A DNA stretch of 44,034 nucleotides from an uncultured Erysipelothrix sp. (lineage in GTDB: Bacteria > Bacillota_I > Bacilli_A > Erysipelotrichales > Erysipelotrichaceae): NCBI GenBank assembly GCA_947631935.1, contig CANRNG010000006.1, positions 1-44,034 on the forward strand. Direction: 5' to 3'. This document shows, one piece after another, positions 16,063 to 26,863 of the stretch. A model generated the notes under the pieces. It was not told the origin of the DNA. It saw only the letters and a list, made by a program, of their open reading frames with translations, and ran no database searches. Positions within the stretch are counted from its first letter, which is position 1. Every line of letters starts with the position of its first letter. Made by a program: the position numbers and the translations under genes.

Positions 16063-17737
16063 GAGTATGCCTTTTGATAAAGAAACAGCAAATAAATTAT
16101 CACAAAATGATATAGCGAGGAATTGGCCTGTAGTCTATATTCTCAATAATCGTAAAGAGGCTTATATTGGTGAGACAACAAGTGCATCAAATCGTTTAAA
16201 ACAGCATCTTGATAATGATGATAAAAAAAGATTGACGGATGTGAGTATAATTATAGATGATCGATTTAATAAATCTGCTGTTTTAGATATAGAATCAAAA
16301 TTGATTGAGTATATGTCTGCCGATCAACTTTTTGAGTTGCAAAATAGCAACAGTGGTATGCGTAATCATAATTACTACGATAAAGTGTTCTATGAAGCTT
16401 TGTTTCGGGATATTTGGAACAACCTAAAAAAGAAAAAGATTGTTAAGCATGATATAGATTTATTAATGAATTCAGATTTGTTTAAGTATACGCCATATAA
16501 GCAATTAACAACTGAGCAGTTTGATGTTGTTTTTGAAATTGTTTTGGATCTATTGATTTCAATTCAAATTGGGACTGATTTGACTGTGGTTGTGAATGGA
16601 GAATCTGGAACGGGTAAAACAGTCTTGGCCATGTATATCATGAAGATGGTAGCAGACAATAGTATGTTAGAACTCTTGGGTAGTATTGACGATCAATACA
16701 TTGAACGTTTTATTGAGATGCAAGAAAAGTTGAAGAACTTTTCTGTAGCATTGGTAGTGCCGCAAAGTTCCCTTAGAGCTTCTTTGAAGCGTGTTGCAAA
16801 AGAAATTAAGGGACTTAAGGCAAATATGATTATTGGCCCAACCGAAGCTGCTAGAGGTAATTATGATCTATTGATTGTTGACGAAGCCCACCGTTTGAAA
16901 CAAAGAAAAAATTTAGTAAATATGGGTTCATATGATCAATTGAATAGAGATAAGGGATATGCCATTGATACAACTCAATTAAAATGGATTATGGACGCAT
17001 CTCCTTATCAAATCCTTTTTTACGACGCTGAACAAAGTGTAATGCCCAGTGATGTAAGTGATGAAGAGTTCTTAAAAGCATCTACTGGGAAAAATAGTAA
17101 ACAATATGTTATTAAGTCGCAGTTAAGGGTTAAAGGTGGAAATGACTATTTAAACTACATAAAAAGTATTCTAAGTGATACGCCACCACTTCATCCAGTC
17201 ACTTTTGGTGAATATGATTTTGTGCTATTTGAGAATATTACGAGTATGAAAAATGAAATTTTAGATAAAGAGAACATGTTTGGGTTGTCTCGATTGGTTG
17301 CTGGGTACGCTTGGAAGTGGAATACAAAAGGACTGAATTACGAAGACGCACTTCGAAATAATGTTTATGATATAGAAATTGAAAATGAGCGTTTTATTTG
17401 GAACCAAGCAAATATTGGTTGGGTTAATTCGAAAAATGCAATTAATGAAGTTGGAAGCATTCATACCATTCAGGGGTATGACTTGAATTATGTGGGCGTG
17501 ATCATCGGTCCAGAATTGTCATATGATTTTTCTCGGAATGAATTTGTTGTTTACCCAGAAAAATATTTTGATAAAAACGGAAAAAGAACGGTAAAGGATA
17601 TGAATGAATTAAAGAATTATATCCTGAATATTTATAAGGTACTCCTTACACGAGCGATTGAAGGAACATACCTCTATGTTTGTGATGATAATTTGAGAAA
17701 GTATTTGAAGAGGTTTATAAAAATAAATGGTATATAG
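16052..17737 (+). CDS. GIY-YIG nuclease fused to SLFN-g3/DUF2075 helicase domain
   Basis: N-terminal VVYILNNRKEAYIGETTSASNRLKQHL...IESKLIEYM (GIY-YIG); Walker A VVNGESGTGKTVLAMYI; Walker B YDLLIVDEAHRLKQR; C-terminal HTIQGYDLNYVGVIIG and YKVLLTRAIEGTYLYV. Confidence 0.9.
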   Translation: MKIKSMPFDKETANKLSQNDIARNWPVVYILNNRKEAYIGETTSASNRLKQHLDNDDKKRLTDVSIIIDDRFNKSAVLDIESKLIEYMSADQLFELQNSNSGMRNHNYYDKVFYEALFRDIWNNLKKKKIVKHDIDLLMNSDLFKYTPYKQLTTEQFDVVFEIVLDLLISIQIGTDLTVVVNGESGTGKTVLAMYIMKMVADNSMLELLGSIDDQYIERFIEMQEKLKNFSVALVVPQSSLRASLKRVAKEIKGLKANMIIGPTEAARGNYDLLIVDEAHRLKQRKNLVNMGSYDQLNRDKGYAIDTTQLKWIMDASPYQILFYDAEQSVMPSDVSDEEFLKASTGKNSKQYVIKSQLRVKGGNDYLNYIKSILSDTPPLHPVTFGEYDFVLFENITSMKNEILDKENMFGLSRLVAGYAWKWNTKGLNYEDALRNNVYDIEIENERFIWNQANIGWVNSKNAINEVGSIHTIQGYDLNYVGVIIGPELSYDFSRNEFVVYPEKYFDKNGKRTVKDMNELKNYILNIYKVLLTRAIEGTYLYVCDDNLRKYLKRFIKINGI

Positions 17738-17772
17738 AAAAAAGATCCAGTGAGCATTGGATCTTTTTTCTT
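17738..17772. terminator. Rho-independent terminator (bidirectional-looking)
   Basis: AAAAAAGATCCA-gtgagcat-TGGATCTTTTTT. Confidence 0.85.
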
Positions 17773-17812
17773 AGATTTTCAATAATACAATACACTTACT
17801 AAGTGTAAAAAA

Positions 17813-19717
17813 CTATTCATTCTTAAATGTGAATATAAATTTATCGAAATCTTTGCAGTCTTTAAGTGTCATCACGATGGATGTTTCAGTTAAATAATGC
17901 ATTAATCCTTCAAAAATCAGCTGTAATTCTTTAAACTTGTCTTTTGACATTGCTATCAGAAATACAACATGAACGTTATTTTCGTCCCAATTAATCCCCT
18001 CTGTAGATAAGTAGACGCAAATAATGTTTTTATTTGCTTCTTGCGTAACCGTGTGCGGAATTGCAAAACCTTCATATCCTGTTGAAATAGCATTTTCACG
18101 CTCAATAACTTTGGCATAGAAGTTGTCATCCACATATCCCTGTTCGGATAGTGCATTTGAAAGAAGCTTAATAATTTCATATTTGTCTTTTAATTTTCCT
18201 TGCTCGATAAAGAATAGATCTCGATTGAAAAGGACATCCAAATTCAATTTGAAAAACTTAATTTTTTTATCGGTTTGTATTTCATTGATAATGCTTTTAA
18301 TTTTAATAATATCGTTAGTATTAAAAAATGGCGAGATAGTTATTGTCTTTTTGCTTAATTTAATATCTTTAACTTCAATTGTTGTAATCAATAAATCAAA
18401 GTTATAACAACCCAATAAATCAAGGCTATCAATTATATGTAGTGTATTTAATTCGTTACTAAAGTTAGATTCAATCTTTGCATATAATGTTTCGGGAATA
18501 TTAAGATATTCAGGTGAATAGATTAGAATGTCTAATAATTCGGAATTGGTTTCAAGTTGTTCTACTTCTAGTCCTAAGTGCAAAGCAATAAAGGAGATTT
18601 CATTTTCGTCAACTTCACTACTAATATTATATTCTTTGCTTATTCTTGAATAGATAAAAATTGCAATGTCATACAATAATGGAAATGATTTTTTTAAAGT
18701 TGCCGCCAGAGGATTCACTAATTTTTTGTTGTTGTTGACTCTGAAAATAAGGTTGTGGATATGTAACGTAAAATTTAACAATGAGGATTCTTCGAAGAAA
18801 TTCACATAATATTTTTCACTTACATCGTTGAATACTTCTTTTAAAAACTCAGTAAGAATTTGGATGTTTTCTTTATATTCATAATTCTCAATAAAGTTTT
18901 TAACATTAATGTTTGCTTCAAATAGTATTCTTATTTCTGTAATTTCTTCTTGATCAAAAGTAATGTTCAATATTTTTTGGATAGTGTTTATGTACTTGTC
19001 AGAAATGTAGGTCACACTCTCGTTAAAGTCAACAGCAAGCTCTATAGTATTATCAGAAAGGCGATGGCCGTGTTTAATTCTTGAAATAATTATTAATAAA
19101 TGCATGATAATATTGGTTCTAGAAAAGTCGTTAATGTAAAAATTGAATTCTTTTTGAAGCTCATTCAGTGTTTCTGTTACTACTTTTACGATATGAGACC
19201 CAAAAACTTCTGACAAATGATCGTTGGTAATAAATTTTTCAAAGTCTTCTGATTTAAGTATCTTCATTATTAAATTTCTTCTGTTTGTTTCGCTTCCAAC
19301 TATATCGATATAGTTATTGTTTGAAACTATTTTTAGATTATCTCTCTTATACTCTTTATTAAAATAAACCAAGTCTTTTCTCAAAAGAGAATCAGAAATT
19401 GACAGTTCCTCAGCTAAGTCGTATATGTTGACTTCTTCATTTGAAATTAAGAGTTTGGTTACGATAAAGTAAATTCTATTTTGTAATTCAAGTCCTTCGT
19501 TAGCTTTAATATCTAAATCAAAGTTCGCATCAATGTTTTTAATATAACCGTGCTTTGTTGATAGGATAATTGGATTATCATAGTATTGGTTAATTGTTTT
19601 AATATCGTTAATGATGGTTCTATTTGACACACCAAAAAAATACGCCAATTCCTTACTGGTAATTGATGTGTCTTTTGAAAATAAATACCTTATTATTTCA
19701 TTTTGTCTGCTGTTCAT
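17813..19717 (-). CDS. BglG/LicR-type transcriptional regulator with PRD and C-terminal PTS EIIA (mannitol/fructose-type) domain
   Basis: N-terminal HTH_11-like (RQNEIIRYLFSKDTSITSKELAYFFGVSNRTIINDI), PRD-type helical domains, EIIA region VIERENAISTGYEGFAIPHT. Confidence 0.88.
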   Translation of the reverse strand: MNSRQNEIIRYLFSKDTSITSKELAYFFGVSNRTIINDIKTINQYYDNPIILSTKHGYIKNIDANFDLDIKANEGLELQNRIYFIVTKLLISNEEVNIYDLAEELSISDSLLRKDLVYFNKEYKRDNLKIVSNNNYIDIVGSETNRRNLIMKILKSEDFEKFITNDHLSEVFGSHIVKVVTETLNELQKEFNFYINDFSRTNIIMHLLIIISRIKHGHRLSDNTIELAVDFNESVTYISDKYINTIQKILNITFDQEEITEIRILFEANINVKNFIENYEYKENIQILTEFLKEVFNDVSEKYYVNFFEESSLLNFTLHIHNLIFRVNNNKKLVNPLAATLKKSFPLLYDIAIFIYSRISKEYNISSEVDENEISFIALHLGLEVEQLETNSELLDILIYSPEYLNIPETLYAKIESNFSNELNTLHIIDSLDLLGCYNFDLLITTIEVKDIKLSKKTITISPFFNTNDIIKIKSIINEIQTDKKIKFFKLNLDVLFNRDLFFIEQGKLKDKYEIIKLLSNALSEQGYVDDNFYAKVIERENAISTGYEGFAIPHTVTQEANKNIICVYLSTEGINWDENNVHVVFLIAMSKDKFKELQLIFEGLMHYLTETSIVMTLKDCKDFDKFIFTFKNE

Positions 19718-19848
19718 AAATTTAGGATATCAAAACTTTAACGAAGTTTCAATTACAAAATTTCATCTAGCGACGAAGTTTTATATATTCGTCACATGAT
19801 GAAAAAGTATATTTTTGTTTTTTAAAAATCGAGACTACAATGTAAATG

Positions 19849-19864
19849 TAAAATTCGAATTTTA
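19849..19864. promoter_or_regulatory. 16-bp perfect palindrome, candidate operator for PTS operon
   Basis: TAAAATTCGAATTTTA, immediately upstream of the EIIB RBS. Confidence 0.45.
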
Positions 19865-19882
19865 AATGAAGGAGGAAGAATT

Positions 19883-20215
19883 ATGGACTCGGTTAGAATT
19901 CTATTGTGTTGTGGGGGTGGCTTCTCTAGTGGTATGCTTGCGCAAAAGACACGTAAAGAGGCGATTAAAAAGGGTATAAATGCAGTTGTAGATGCAAGAT
20001 CAGAAAGTCTTGTTTCGGAATACCTAGATGCTATTGATGTACTATTGTTAGGTCCCCATTATACTCAACAGTTAGATCATTTTACAAATTTGGCTTCTAA
20101 TTATAATGTTCCTGTTGCAGTTATACCGAACGATATATATGGAATGATGGACGCTGAAAGACTTCTTCAGTTTGCATTTCAAACGATAGAAATTTCGAAA
20201 GAAAAAGGAGAATAG
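19883..20215 (+). CDS. PTS lactose/cellobiose-type EIIB
   Basis: RILLCCGGGFSSGMLAQK phospho-Cys loop; size and context with EIIC/EIIA. Confidence 0.88.
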   Translation: MDSVRILLCCGGGFSSGMLAQKTRKEAIKKGINAVVDARSESLVSEYLDAIDVLLLGPHYTQQLDHFTNLASNYNVPVAVIPNDIYGMMDAERLLQFAFQTIEISKEKGE

Positions 20216-20216
20216 A

Positions 20217-21482
20217 ATGAAAAAGTTTATTGATTGGCTTACGAACAGTTTTGCACCGTCAGCGCAAAAATTCTTTGCTAGACCATATATCGCAGGTGTT
20301 TCAAGTGCTATGGTTAAAGTTTTACCGTTTATCTTAACTGGATCACTTATTTATATTTATCAAATTTTTGTAGGGTTTTTCCCGTCAGTATTTCCTGATT
20401 TAACAATTTTACTTAAATTTTCATTCAGGATGTTAGGTTTAATTACTGCATTTCTTGTTCCTCAACAAACTATGGAGAAGCTTGGATATAAAAATTATGC
20501 TATTAATGCAGGAATTACAGGTGTTCTCGTGTTCTTGGTATTTATGAATCCGCAATTTGATGAATCGGGTTTGTCAACAATTACATATGCTTATGCAAGA
20601 TTTGGACCAACAGGTATGTTTGGGGCATTGTCTGCAGGATTATTTACCACAGTTATCTTCCACTTTTGGGCAAAATTGAGAATATTGGAAAACAATACTT
20701 CGCTTCCAGATTTTATTAGTGACTGGTTTAGAAATATATTGCCAATTCTTACAAGTGTAGCAATTTCTACAGTGCTCGTGCTCGTGTTGAATATTGATAT
20801 CTTTAATATTGTAAATGATTTCTTCAAGCCTATTAGTAATTTTGCACAAACTTTACCTGGGTTTATGTTGCTATCTTTCTTGCAAGCAGGATTCTTTACT
20901 TTAGGTGTGTCTCCTTGGGTATGGGGCGCAATTCGTACTCCTATTTTCGCAACTGCTATTGCTGCAAATATTGCAGCTGTTGCCGCAGGTCAATCACCTG
21001 AATTCATCGTTACATATGAAGTAATGTTTACTTTAGGGTTATTGACCTTAGGTGGACAAGGAAGTCCACTTCCGTTGGTTTTAATGATGTTAAAGTCCAA
21101 AAGTAAAAAACTGCGTCAATTTGGGAAAGTCGTATTAGGACCTGCAATATTCAATATCAGTGAACCAATCATGTATGGCTTACCGGTTGTGTTTAATCCA
21201 ATCATGATGATTCCAATGTGGATAAACTCACTATTGGGAGCAGTTCTAATCTGGGTTACTATGAAAGCGAATTTGCTGGCCATTCCAAGTATTTCATTAC
21301 AGACTGGTTCGATTCCTGCTCCAATTAGCTCATTCTTGATTACTCAAGATTGGAGATCGGTAATTTGGTGGTTTGTATTTCTATTAGTGTATGGACTGGT
21401 GTGGTACCCGTTCTTTAAAGTATTAGAAAAACAAAAATTGGAAGAAGAAATTGCAGAAATAGAAGCAAACCAATTGAGTTAA
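20217..21482 (+). CDS. PTS lactose/cellobiose-type EIIC permease
   Basis: Multi-TM protein; FNISEPIMYGLPVVFNPIMMIPM is diagnostic for the Lac/Cel EIIC family. Confidence 0.93.
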   Translation: MKKFIDWLTNSFAPSAQKFFARPYIAGVSSAMVKVLPFILTGSLIYIYQIFVGFFPSVFPDLTILLKFSFRMLGLITAFLVPQQTMEKLGYKNYAINAGITGVLVFLVFMNPQFDESGLSTITYAYARFGPTGMFGALSAGLFTTVIFHFWAKLRILENNTSLPDFISDWFRNILPILTSVAISTVLVLVLNIDIFNIVNDFFKPISNFAQTLPGFMLLSFLQAGFFTLGVSPWVWGAIRTPIFATAIAANIAAVAAGQSPEFIVTYEVMFTLGLLTLGGQGSPLPLVLMMLKSKSKKLRQFGKVVLGPAIFNISEPIMYGLPVVFNPIMMIPMWINSLLGAVLIWVTMKANLLAIPSISLQTGSIPAPISSFLITQDWRSVIWWFVFLLVYGLVWYPFFKVLEKQKLEEEIAEIEANQLS

Positions 21483-21551
21483 AAACATAAAGAAAAATTT
21501 AGTGGTATTTTGAATTAAATACCACTTAGTGTTTATTAGGAGGTATAAAAA

Positions 21552-23343
<1,792 letters not shown>

Positions 23344-23345
23344 TT

Positions 23346-24251
23346 ATGGGTGTTTTCTCTTTTCAATTAGAAATGTTCGTAATTATATTGATTGGTTTTA
23401 TTTTGGCAAAGAAGAATGTGATAAATAGTCAAGTTAGAGAAGGGCTCACTGATATCATTATGTATTTGGTTCTTCCTTGTTCAACAATTATTGCTTTTGA
23501 TATAGAGCTTGATATTACTATAATTAAACAAGCAACAAGTGTACTCGTTGTTTCATTGTTTGTACAAATACTGTATTTAATCATCAACAAATTTAGTTAT
23601 GTTAAATTCGGGAAGGAAGAAAGAAAAATAGTGCAATATGCTACGATTGTTTCAAATAGTGGTTTCTTGGGACTTCCTTTATTGGATAGATTAATTGGAC
23701 CCATTGCATTATTATATGGTTCGATTGCACTTATACCTACAAGACTGGCGATGTGGACGTTTGGTTTATCAATATTTTCTGAGGAAAAAGAGAATCGGTT
23801 TAAAAAAATCTTACTTCACCCTTGCGTAGTTGCAATTTATATTGGTCTACTTTTAATGACTTTAAAAAGCAACGGCATCTTTATGCCTGCTGTAATTTTA
23901 AATCTTGTATCTAGAATAGGATCAAGTTTAACTTTGTTAAGTATGTTAATAATTGGTTCACTTTTAGTCGATCTCAAATGGGTGCATTTTTTCGAACGTA
24001 AACTAATCAAATATTCTTTCAATAGATTAATACTAATTCCTTTGATTGTTTATCTAGTTTTGAATCCACTTGGTTTGGATGACTTAATCATACAAGTTAG
24101 TGTTTTGCTAGTTTCAATGCCTGCTGGACCCACGGTTGCAATGCTCTCGGAGAAGTACGATAGTGATTCTGTGTTTGCATCGAAGGTTATTATCGTATCT
24201 ACATTACTTTCTTTGATAACACTACCTATTATTTTTTATGTTTTAATTTAG
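23346..24251 (+). CDS. AEC-family (auxin efflux carrier-type) transporter
   Basis: 10-TM-like protein; SNSGFLGLPLLDRLIGPIALLYGSI and MPAGPTVAMLSEKYDSD are AEC-family motifs. Confidence 0.8.
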   Translation: MGVFSFQLEMFVIILIGFILAKKNVINSQVREGLTDIIMYLVLPCSTIIAFDIELDITIIKQATSVLVVSLFVQILYLIINKFSYVKFGKEERKIVQYATIVSNSGFLGLPLLDRLIGPIALLYGSIALIPTRLAMWTFGLSIFSEEKENRFKKILLHPCVVAIYIGLLLMTLKSNGIFMPAVILNLVSRIGSSLTLLSMLIIGSLLVDLKWVHFFERKLIKYSFNRLILIPLIVYLVLNPLGLDDLIIQVSVLLVSMPAGPTVAMLSEKYDSDSVFASKVIIVSTLLSLITLPIIFYVLI

Positions 24252-24335
24252 TTTCAAAAATCGATTAAATATGGCAAGAGTTTATCATAGATATATCTAA
24301 CCCTATAAAGACAGTTATTTGAATTTACCTTTCGA

Positions 24336-24364
24336 AAAAGTCCAGATAAGACTGGATTTTTAAT
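24336..24364 (+). terminator. Rho-independent terminator of PTS operon
   Basis: AAAGTCCAG-ataaga-CTGGATTTTTAA. Confidence 0.7.
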
Positions 24365-24466
24365 ATAGATTTGCTAAAGTAAACCTATAGTTGACACAAT
24401 GAAATGCTGAATGTTCTTGTGGTATGGTTATGATTTGGTTATGTTTGATGTAGGAGGGTGACTTAT

Positions 24467-25567
24467 ATGACATTGGGTGAAAAGATTGCGTATTATCGTA
24501 AAGAGATGGGGATTTCTCAAGAGGCTTTGGGTGAGAAGTTGGGGGTATCACGTCAAGCAGTTTATAAATGGGAAGCGGATTTGAGTTTGCCTGACACACA
24601 TAATCTTATTGAGTTGAGTCGTATCTTTGGGGTGGATCTCAATATGTTGGTGAATAATGAAGTGAGTAAACCGCTCGCAAATAATGGGATTAAGGCAAGT
24701 TATAATAAAATTATTATTGCACTGACTGTCGCAATTGTGGTTCAGTTTCTAGGATTAGTTTGGTTAGCAAACAAAACATCTGTACTATCAGATGATTTGT
24801 CTACTTTGACTTCCTTTTACCATTACTTAAGTAGTTCTAATAATCAACAAAACCAGGATGAAATTTATGAAGTTTTTAATGATTATAGCATCACAGTTTC
24901 AAGGTTAGATTATGAAAACGATGAAATTGAACTCCTATATTCCTTTTCATTCAAAGATGAACCAAAGGATATGGTATTTAAGTTGTTGGCAAATGGTAAT
25001 GCTTCGATATTAGAGAAAAACGATGAGCATGGATATGAAGGTATACTCATTTTGTCTTACGCTAATACCTTGGACGTTAGTGTTGTGCTAGAAAGCCAAA
25101 CTTCCGTTAAAACATTACCTATTTTAGATGTCGCTAACATTGTCTATGAGTATTTCTTCAATGTTAGGGTTGAGAATGTTTTTATTGAAGATGGGTTTGT
25201 GAATATGTATTTAGATTACCGATTAAGTGATTACTATTATGCGCCATCAGAGGCAATTGTGAATCATTCAATTGAAATAAAAGATGATGCATTGGTGGTT
25301 AATGGAACCTACACCATCAATCGTATACGTTACGAATTTTTGGATGCGAATGATGTGGTTGTCGCAAATTGGTTTTATGATGAAGCGGTTGGATTTAAAG
25401 AACTATCTCACAACAGCTCGACACCCATAACGAAAGATAAATTTATAGAGGACGAAATATATGTAATTCGAACTACGATCACTGATAGTAGGGGTAATAA
25501 CTATAGTTATCAACAACCCAGTTTAAAATTTAAAAACGGAAATTTTGAACCCCTTAATTACGAGTAA
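24467..25567 (+). CDS. XRE-family HTH regulator with single TM segment and extracytoplasmic C-terminal region
   Basis: LGEKIAYYRKEMGISQEALGEKLGVSRQAVYKWEADLSLPDTHNLIELSRIFGV, then IIIALTVAIVVQFLGLVWLA. RBS AGGAGGG before ATG 24467. Confidence 0.88.
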   Translation: MTLGEKIAYYRKEMGISQEALGEKLGVSRQAVYKWEADLSLPDTHNLIELSRIFGVDLNMLVNNEVSKPLANNGIKASYNKIIIALTVAIVVQFLGLVWLANKTSVLSDDLSTLTSFYHYLSSSNNQQNQDEIYEVFNDYSITVSRLDYENDEIELLYSFSFKDEPKDMVFKLLANGNASILEKNDEHGYEGILILSYANTLDVSVVLESQTSVKTLPILDVANIVYEYFFNVRVENVFIEDGFVNMYLDYRLSDYYYAPSEAIVNHSIEIKDDALVVNGTYTINRIRYEFLDANDVVVANWFYDEAVGFKELSHNSSTPITKDKFIEDEIYVIRTTITDSRGNNYSYQQPSLKFKNGNFEPLNYE

Positions 25568-25613
25568 TCCCATTAATTTTAATGCTTCTTTTACAAGAGT
25601 ACATTTCTTGAAA

Positions 25614-25650
25614 ACAAAAACTGAATCTTCACACGAGATTCAGTTTTAAT
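25614..25650. terminator. Bidirectional rho-independent terminator
   Basis: AAAAACTGAATCT-tcacacg-AGATTCAGTTTT. Confidence 0.8.
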
Positions 25651-25658
25651 TTATCCAT

Positions 25659-26309
25659 TCAAATGTTTTCTTGATTGATTTCATAAACCGATTCATTGAG
25701 GCTATAGGAAGTATAGCCTTTTTCATTGAGCAAGTTTGAAGCAAGGTTGGAAAAAGCACAAAGTTTGCCTCTACAGTAGAGGATCACCTCTTTATCTTTG
25801 GGGATTTTATGAAGGTTTGCTTCCAGTTGATCAATGGGGATATTGATGGCATTTTTTAGGTGTTGATGGTGAAACTCATCTTCAGGTCTCAAATCAATGA
25901 GGGTGATATTTTGGTTTTTGAGTTTCTCTTTGGCTTCATCATGGGTGAGTATGTTTTGGGTTTGGTGATTGAAGTCATCTTGAATGTCTTGTATCTGAGA
26001 AAGTTGGTCTTGAGCAACATCCAGTAATAAGTAAACCAAGGTTCTAATTTTCTTTGAAGCAAGTTCATAAATGATGTTGTTTTTATCGCGCGTTGTTTTA
26101 ACGAGATTGGCTTCTTTGAGGATTTGAAGGTGTCTGGATGTGTTCGCAAAGCTCATGCCAGTTTGTTTCACGATGGCTTCCACAGTTTTTGGGCTTTGGG
26201 TGAGAATATTTAAAATTTCCAGTCTCTTCTCTGAAGCAATGGTTTTGGTGAGGGTTGATATTTCTTTGAATAAATCATTTTTATAGTTTTCGGCGATAGT
26301 TTTAAACAT
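25659..26309 (-). CDS. ArsR-family regulator fused to rhodanese domain
   Basis: wHTH SEKRLEILNILTQSPKTVEAIVKQTGMSFANTSRHLQILKEANLV; rhodanese LIDLRPEDEFHHQHLKNAINIPI...VILYCRGKLCAFS. Start set at ATG 26309 (RBS AGGAG) because the ORF-track extension covers the operator. Confidence 0.92.
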   Translation of the reverse strand: MFKTIAENYKNDLFKEISTLTKTIASEKRLEILNILTQSPKTVEAIVKQTGMSFANTSRHLQILKEANLVKTTRDKNNIIYELASKKIRTLVYLLLDVAQDQLSQIQDIQDDFNHQTQNILTHDEAKEKLKNQNITLIDLRPEDEFHHQHLKNAINIPIDQLEANLHKIPKDKEVILYCRGKLCAFSNLASNLLNEKGYTSYSLNESVYEINQENI

Positions 26310-26319
26310 GGTGGGTCTC

Positions 26320-26431
26320 CTATTCAATTACTTAATTAAATAGTATCGAAATTTGAAAGATGAGTCAATTTATTTGATAGGTGAGTTGTGATAATGGTAT
26401 AGTATATCTATTCAAGTGTTTAATTGAATAG
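26320..26431. promoter_or_regulatory. Divergent regulatory region with two ~24-bp related imperfect palindromes
   Basis: CTATTCAATTACTTAATTAAATAG (26320-26343) and CTATTCAAGTGTTTAATTGAATAG (26408-26431). The second abuts a TTGATA-N18-TATAGT promoter (26374-26403). Confidence 0.7.
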
Positions 26432-26443
26432 AAGGAGATTCCT

Positions 26444-26863
26444 ATGATAACTGAAACGATAAAACTTTCATGGACAGGGGGAACCCTGGGTAAGGGTGCG
26501 GTATCTAATGATAATGGTTCTGCTGTTTTTGCGATACCTACAAATCTTAAAGGGAGTGGTGAAGGGTTTTCGCCTAAAGAGTACATGATGGCAGCAGCTG
26601 CAACCTGTATGTTTACATCCTTGGTCTATTTGGTAGCGTCTCGTAAACTTCCTGTAACAGATATTGCGATGGAATCCACCATAATAAAAGACGATCAAGG
26701 TGCGTTCAGTATTGTTCATAAGCCAAAGCTGAAGGTAGTGGAAGGGGCCAGTGAAAACGAATGGGCCATGATATCGCGTGCCATTGATTCAGCAGACAGA
26801 GTGTGTGAGATTGGAAAAATATTGCGTGCAGGTGGTGTGCAGATTACGGTAGAGAAATCGTGA
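26444..26863 (+). CDS. OsmC-family protein
   Basis: GEGFSPKEYMMAAAATCMFTSLVYLVASRKL...SENEWAMISRAIDSADRVCEIGKIL; two-Cys OsmC architecture. Confidence 0.88.
   Translation: MITETIKLSWTGGTLGKGAVSNDNGSAVFAIPTNLKGSGEGFSPKEYMMAAAATCMFTSLVYLVASRKLPVTDIAMESTIIKDDQGAFSIVHKPKLKVVEGASENEWAMISRAIDSADRVCEIGKILRAGGVQITVEKS

Noticed and set aside
5228-17812. Prophage, ICE or transposon carrying the defence genes
   Set aside because: No integrase, recombinase, transposase, structural or conjugation genes, and no obvious flanking direct repeats or tRNA attachment site at the borders.
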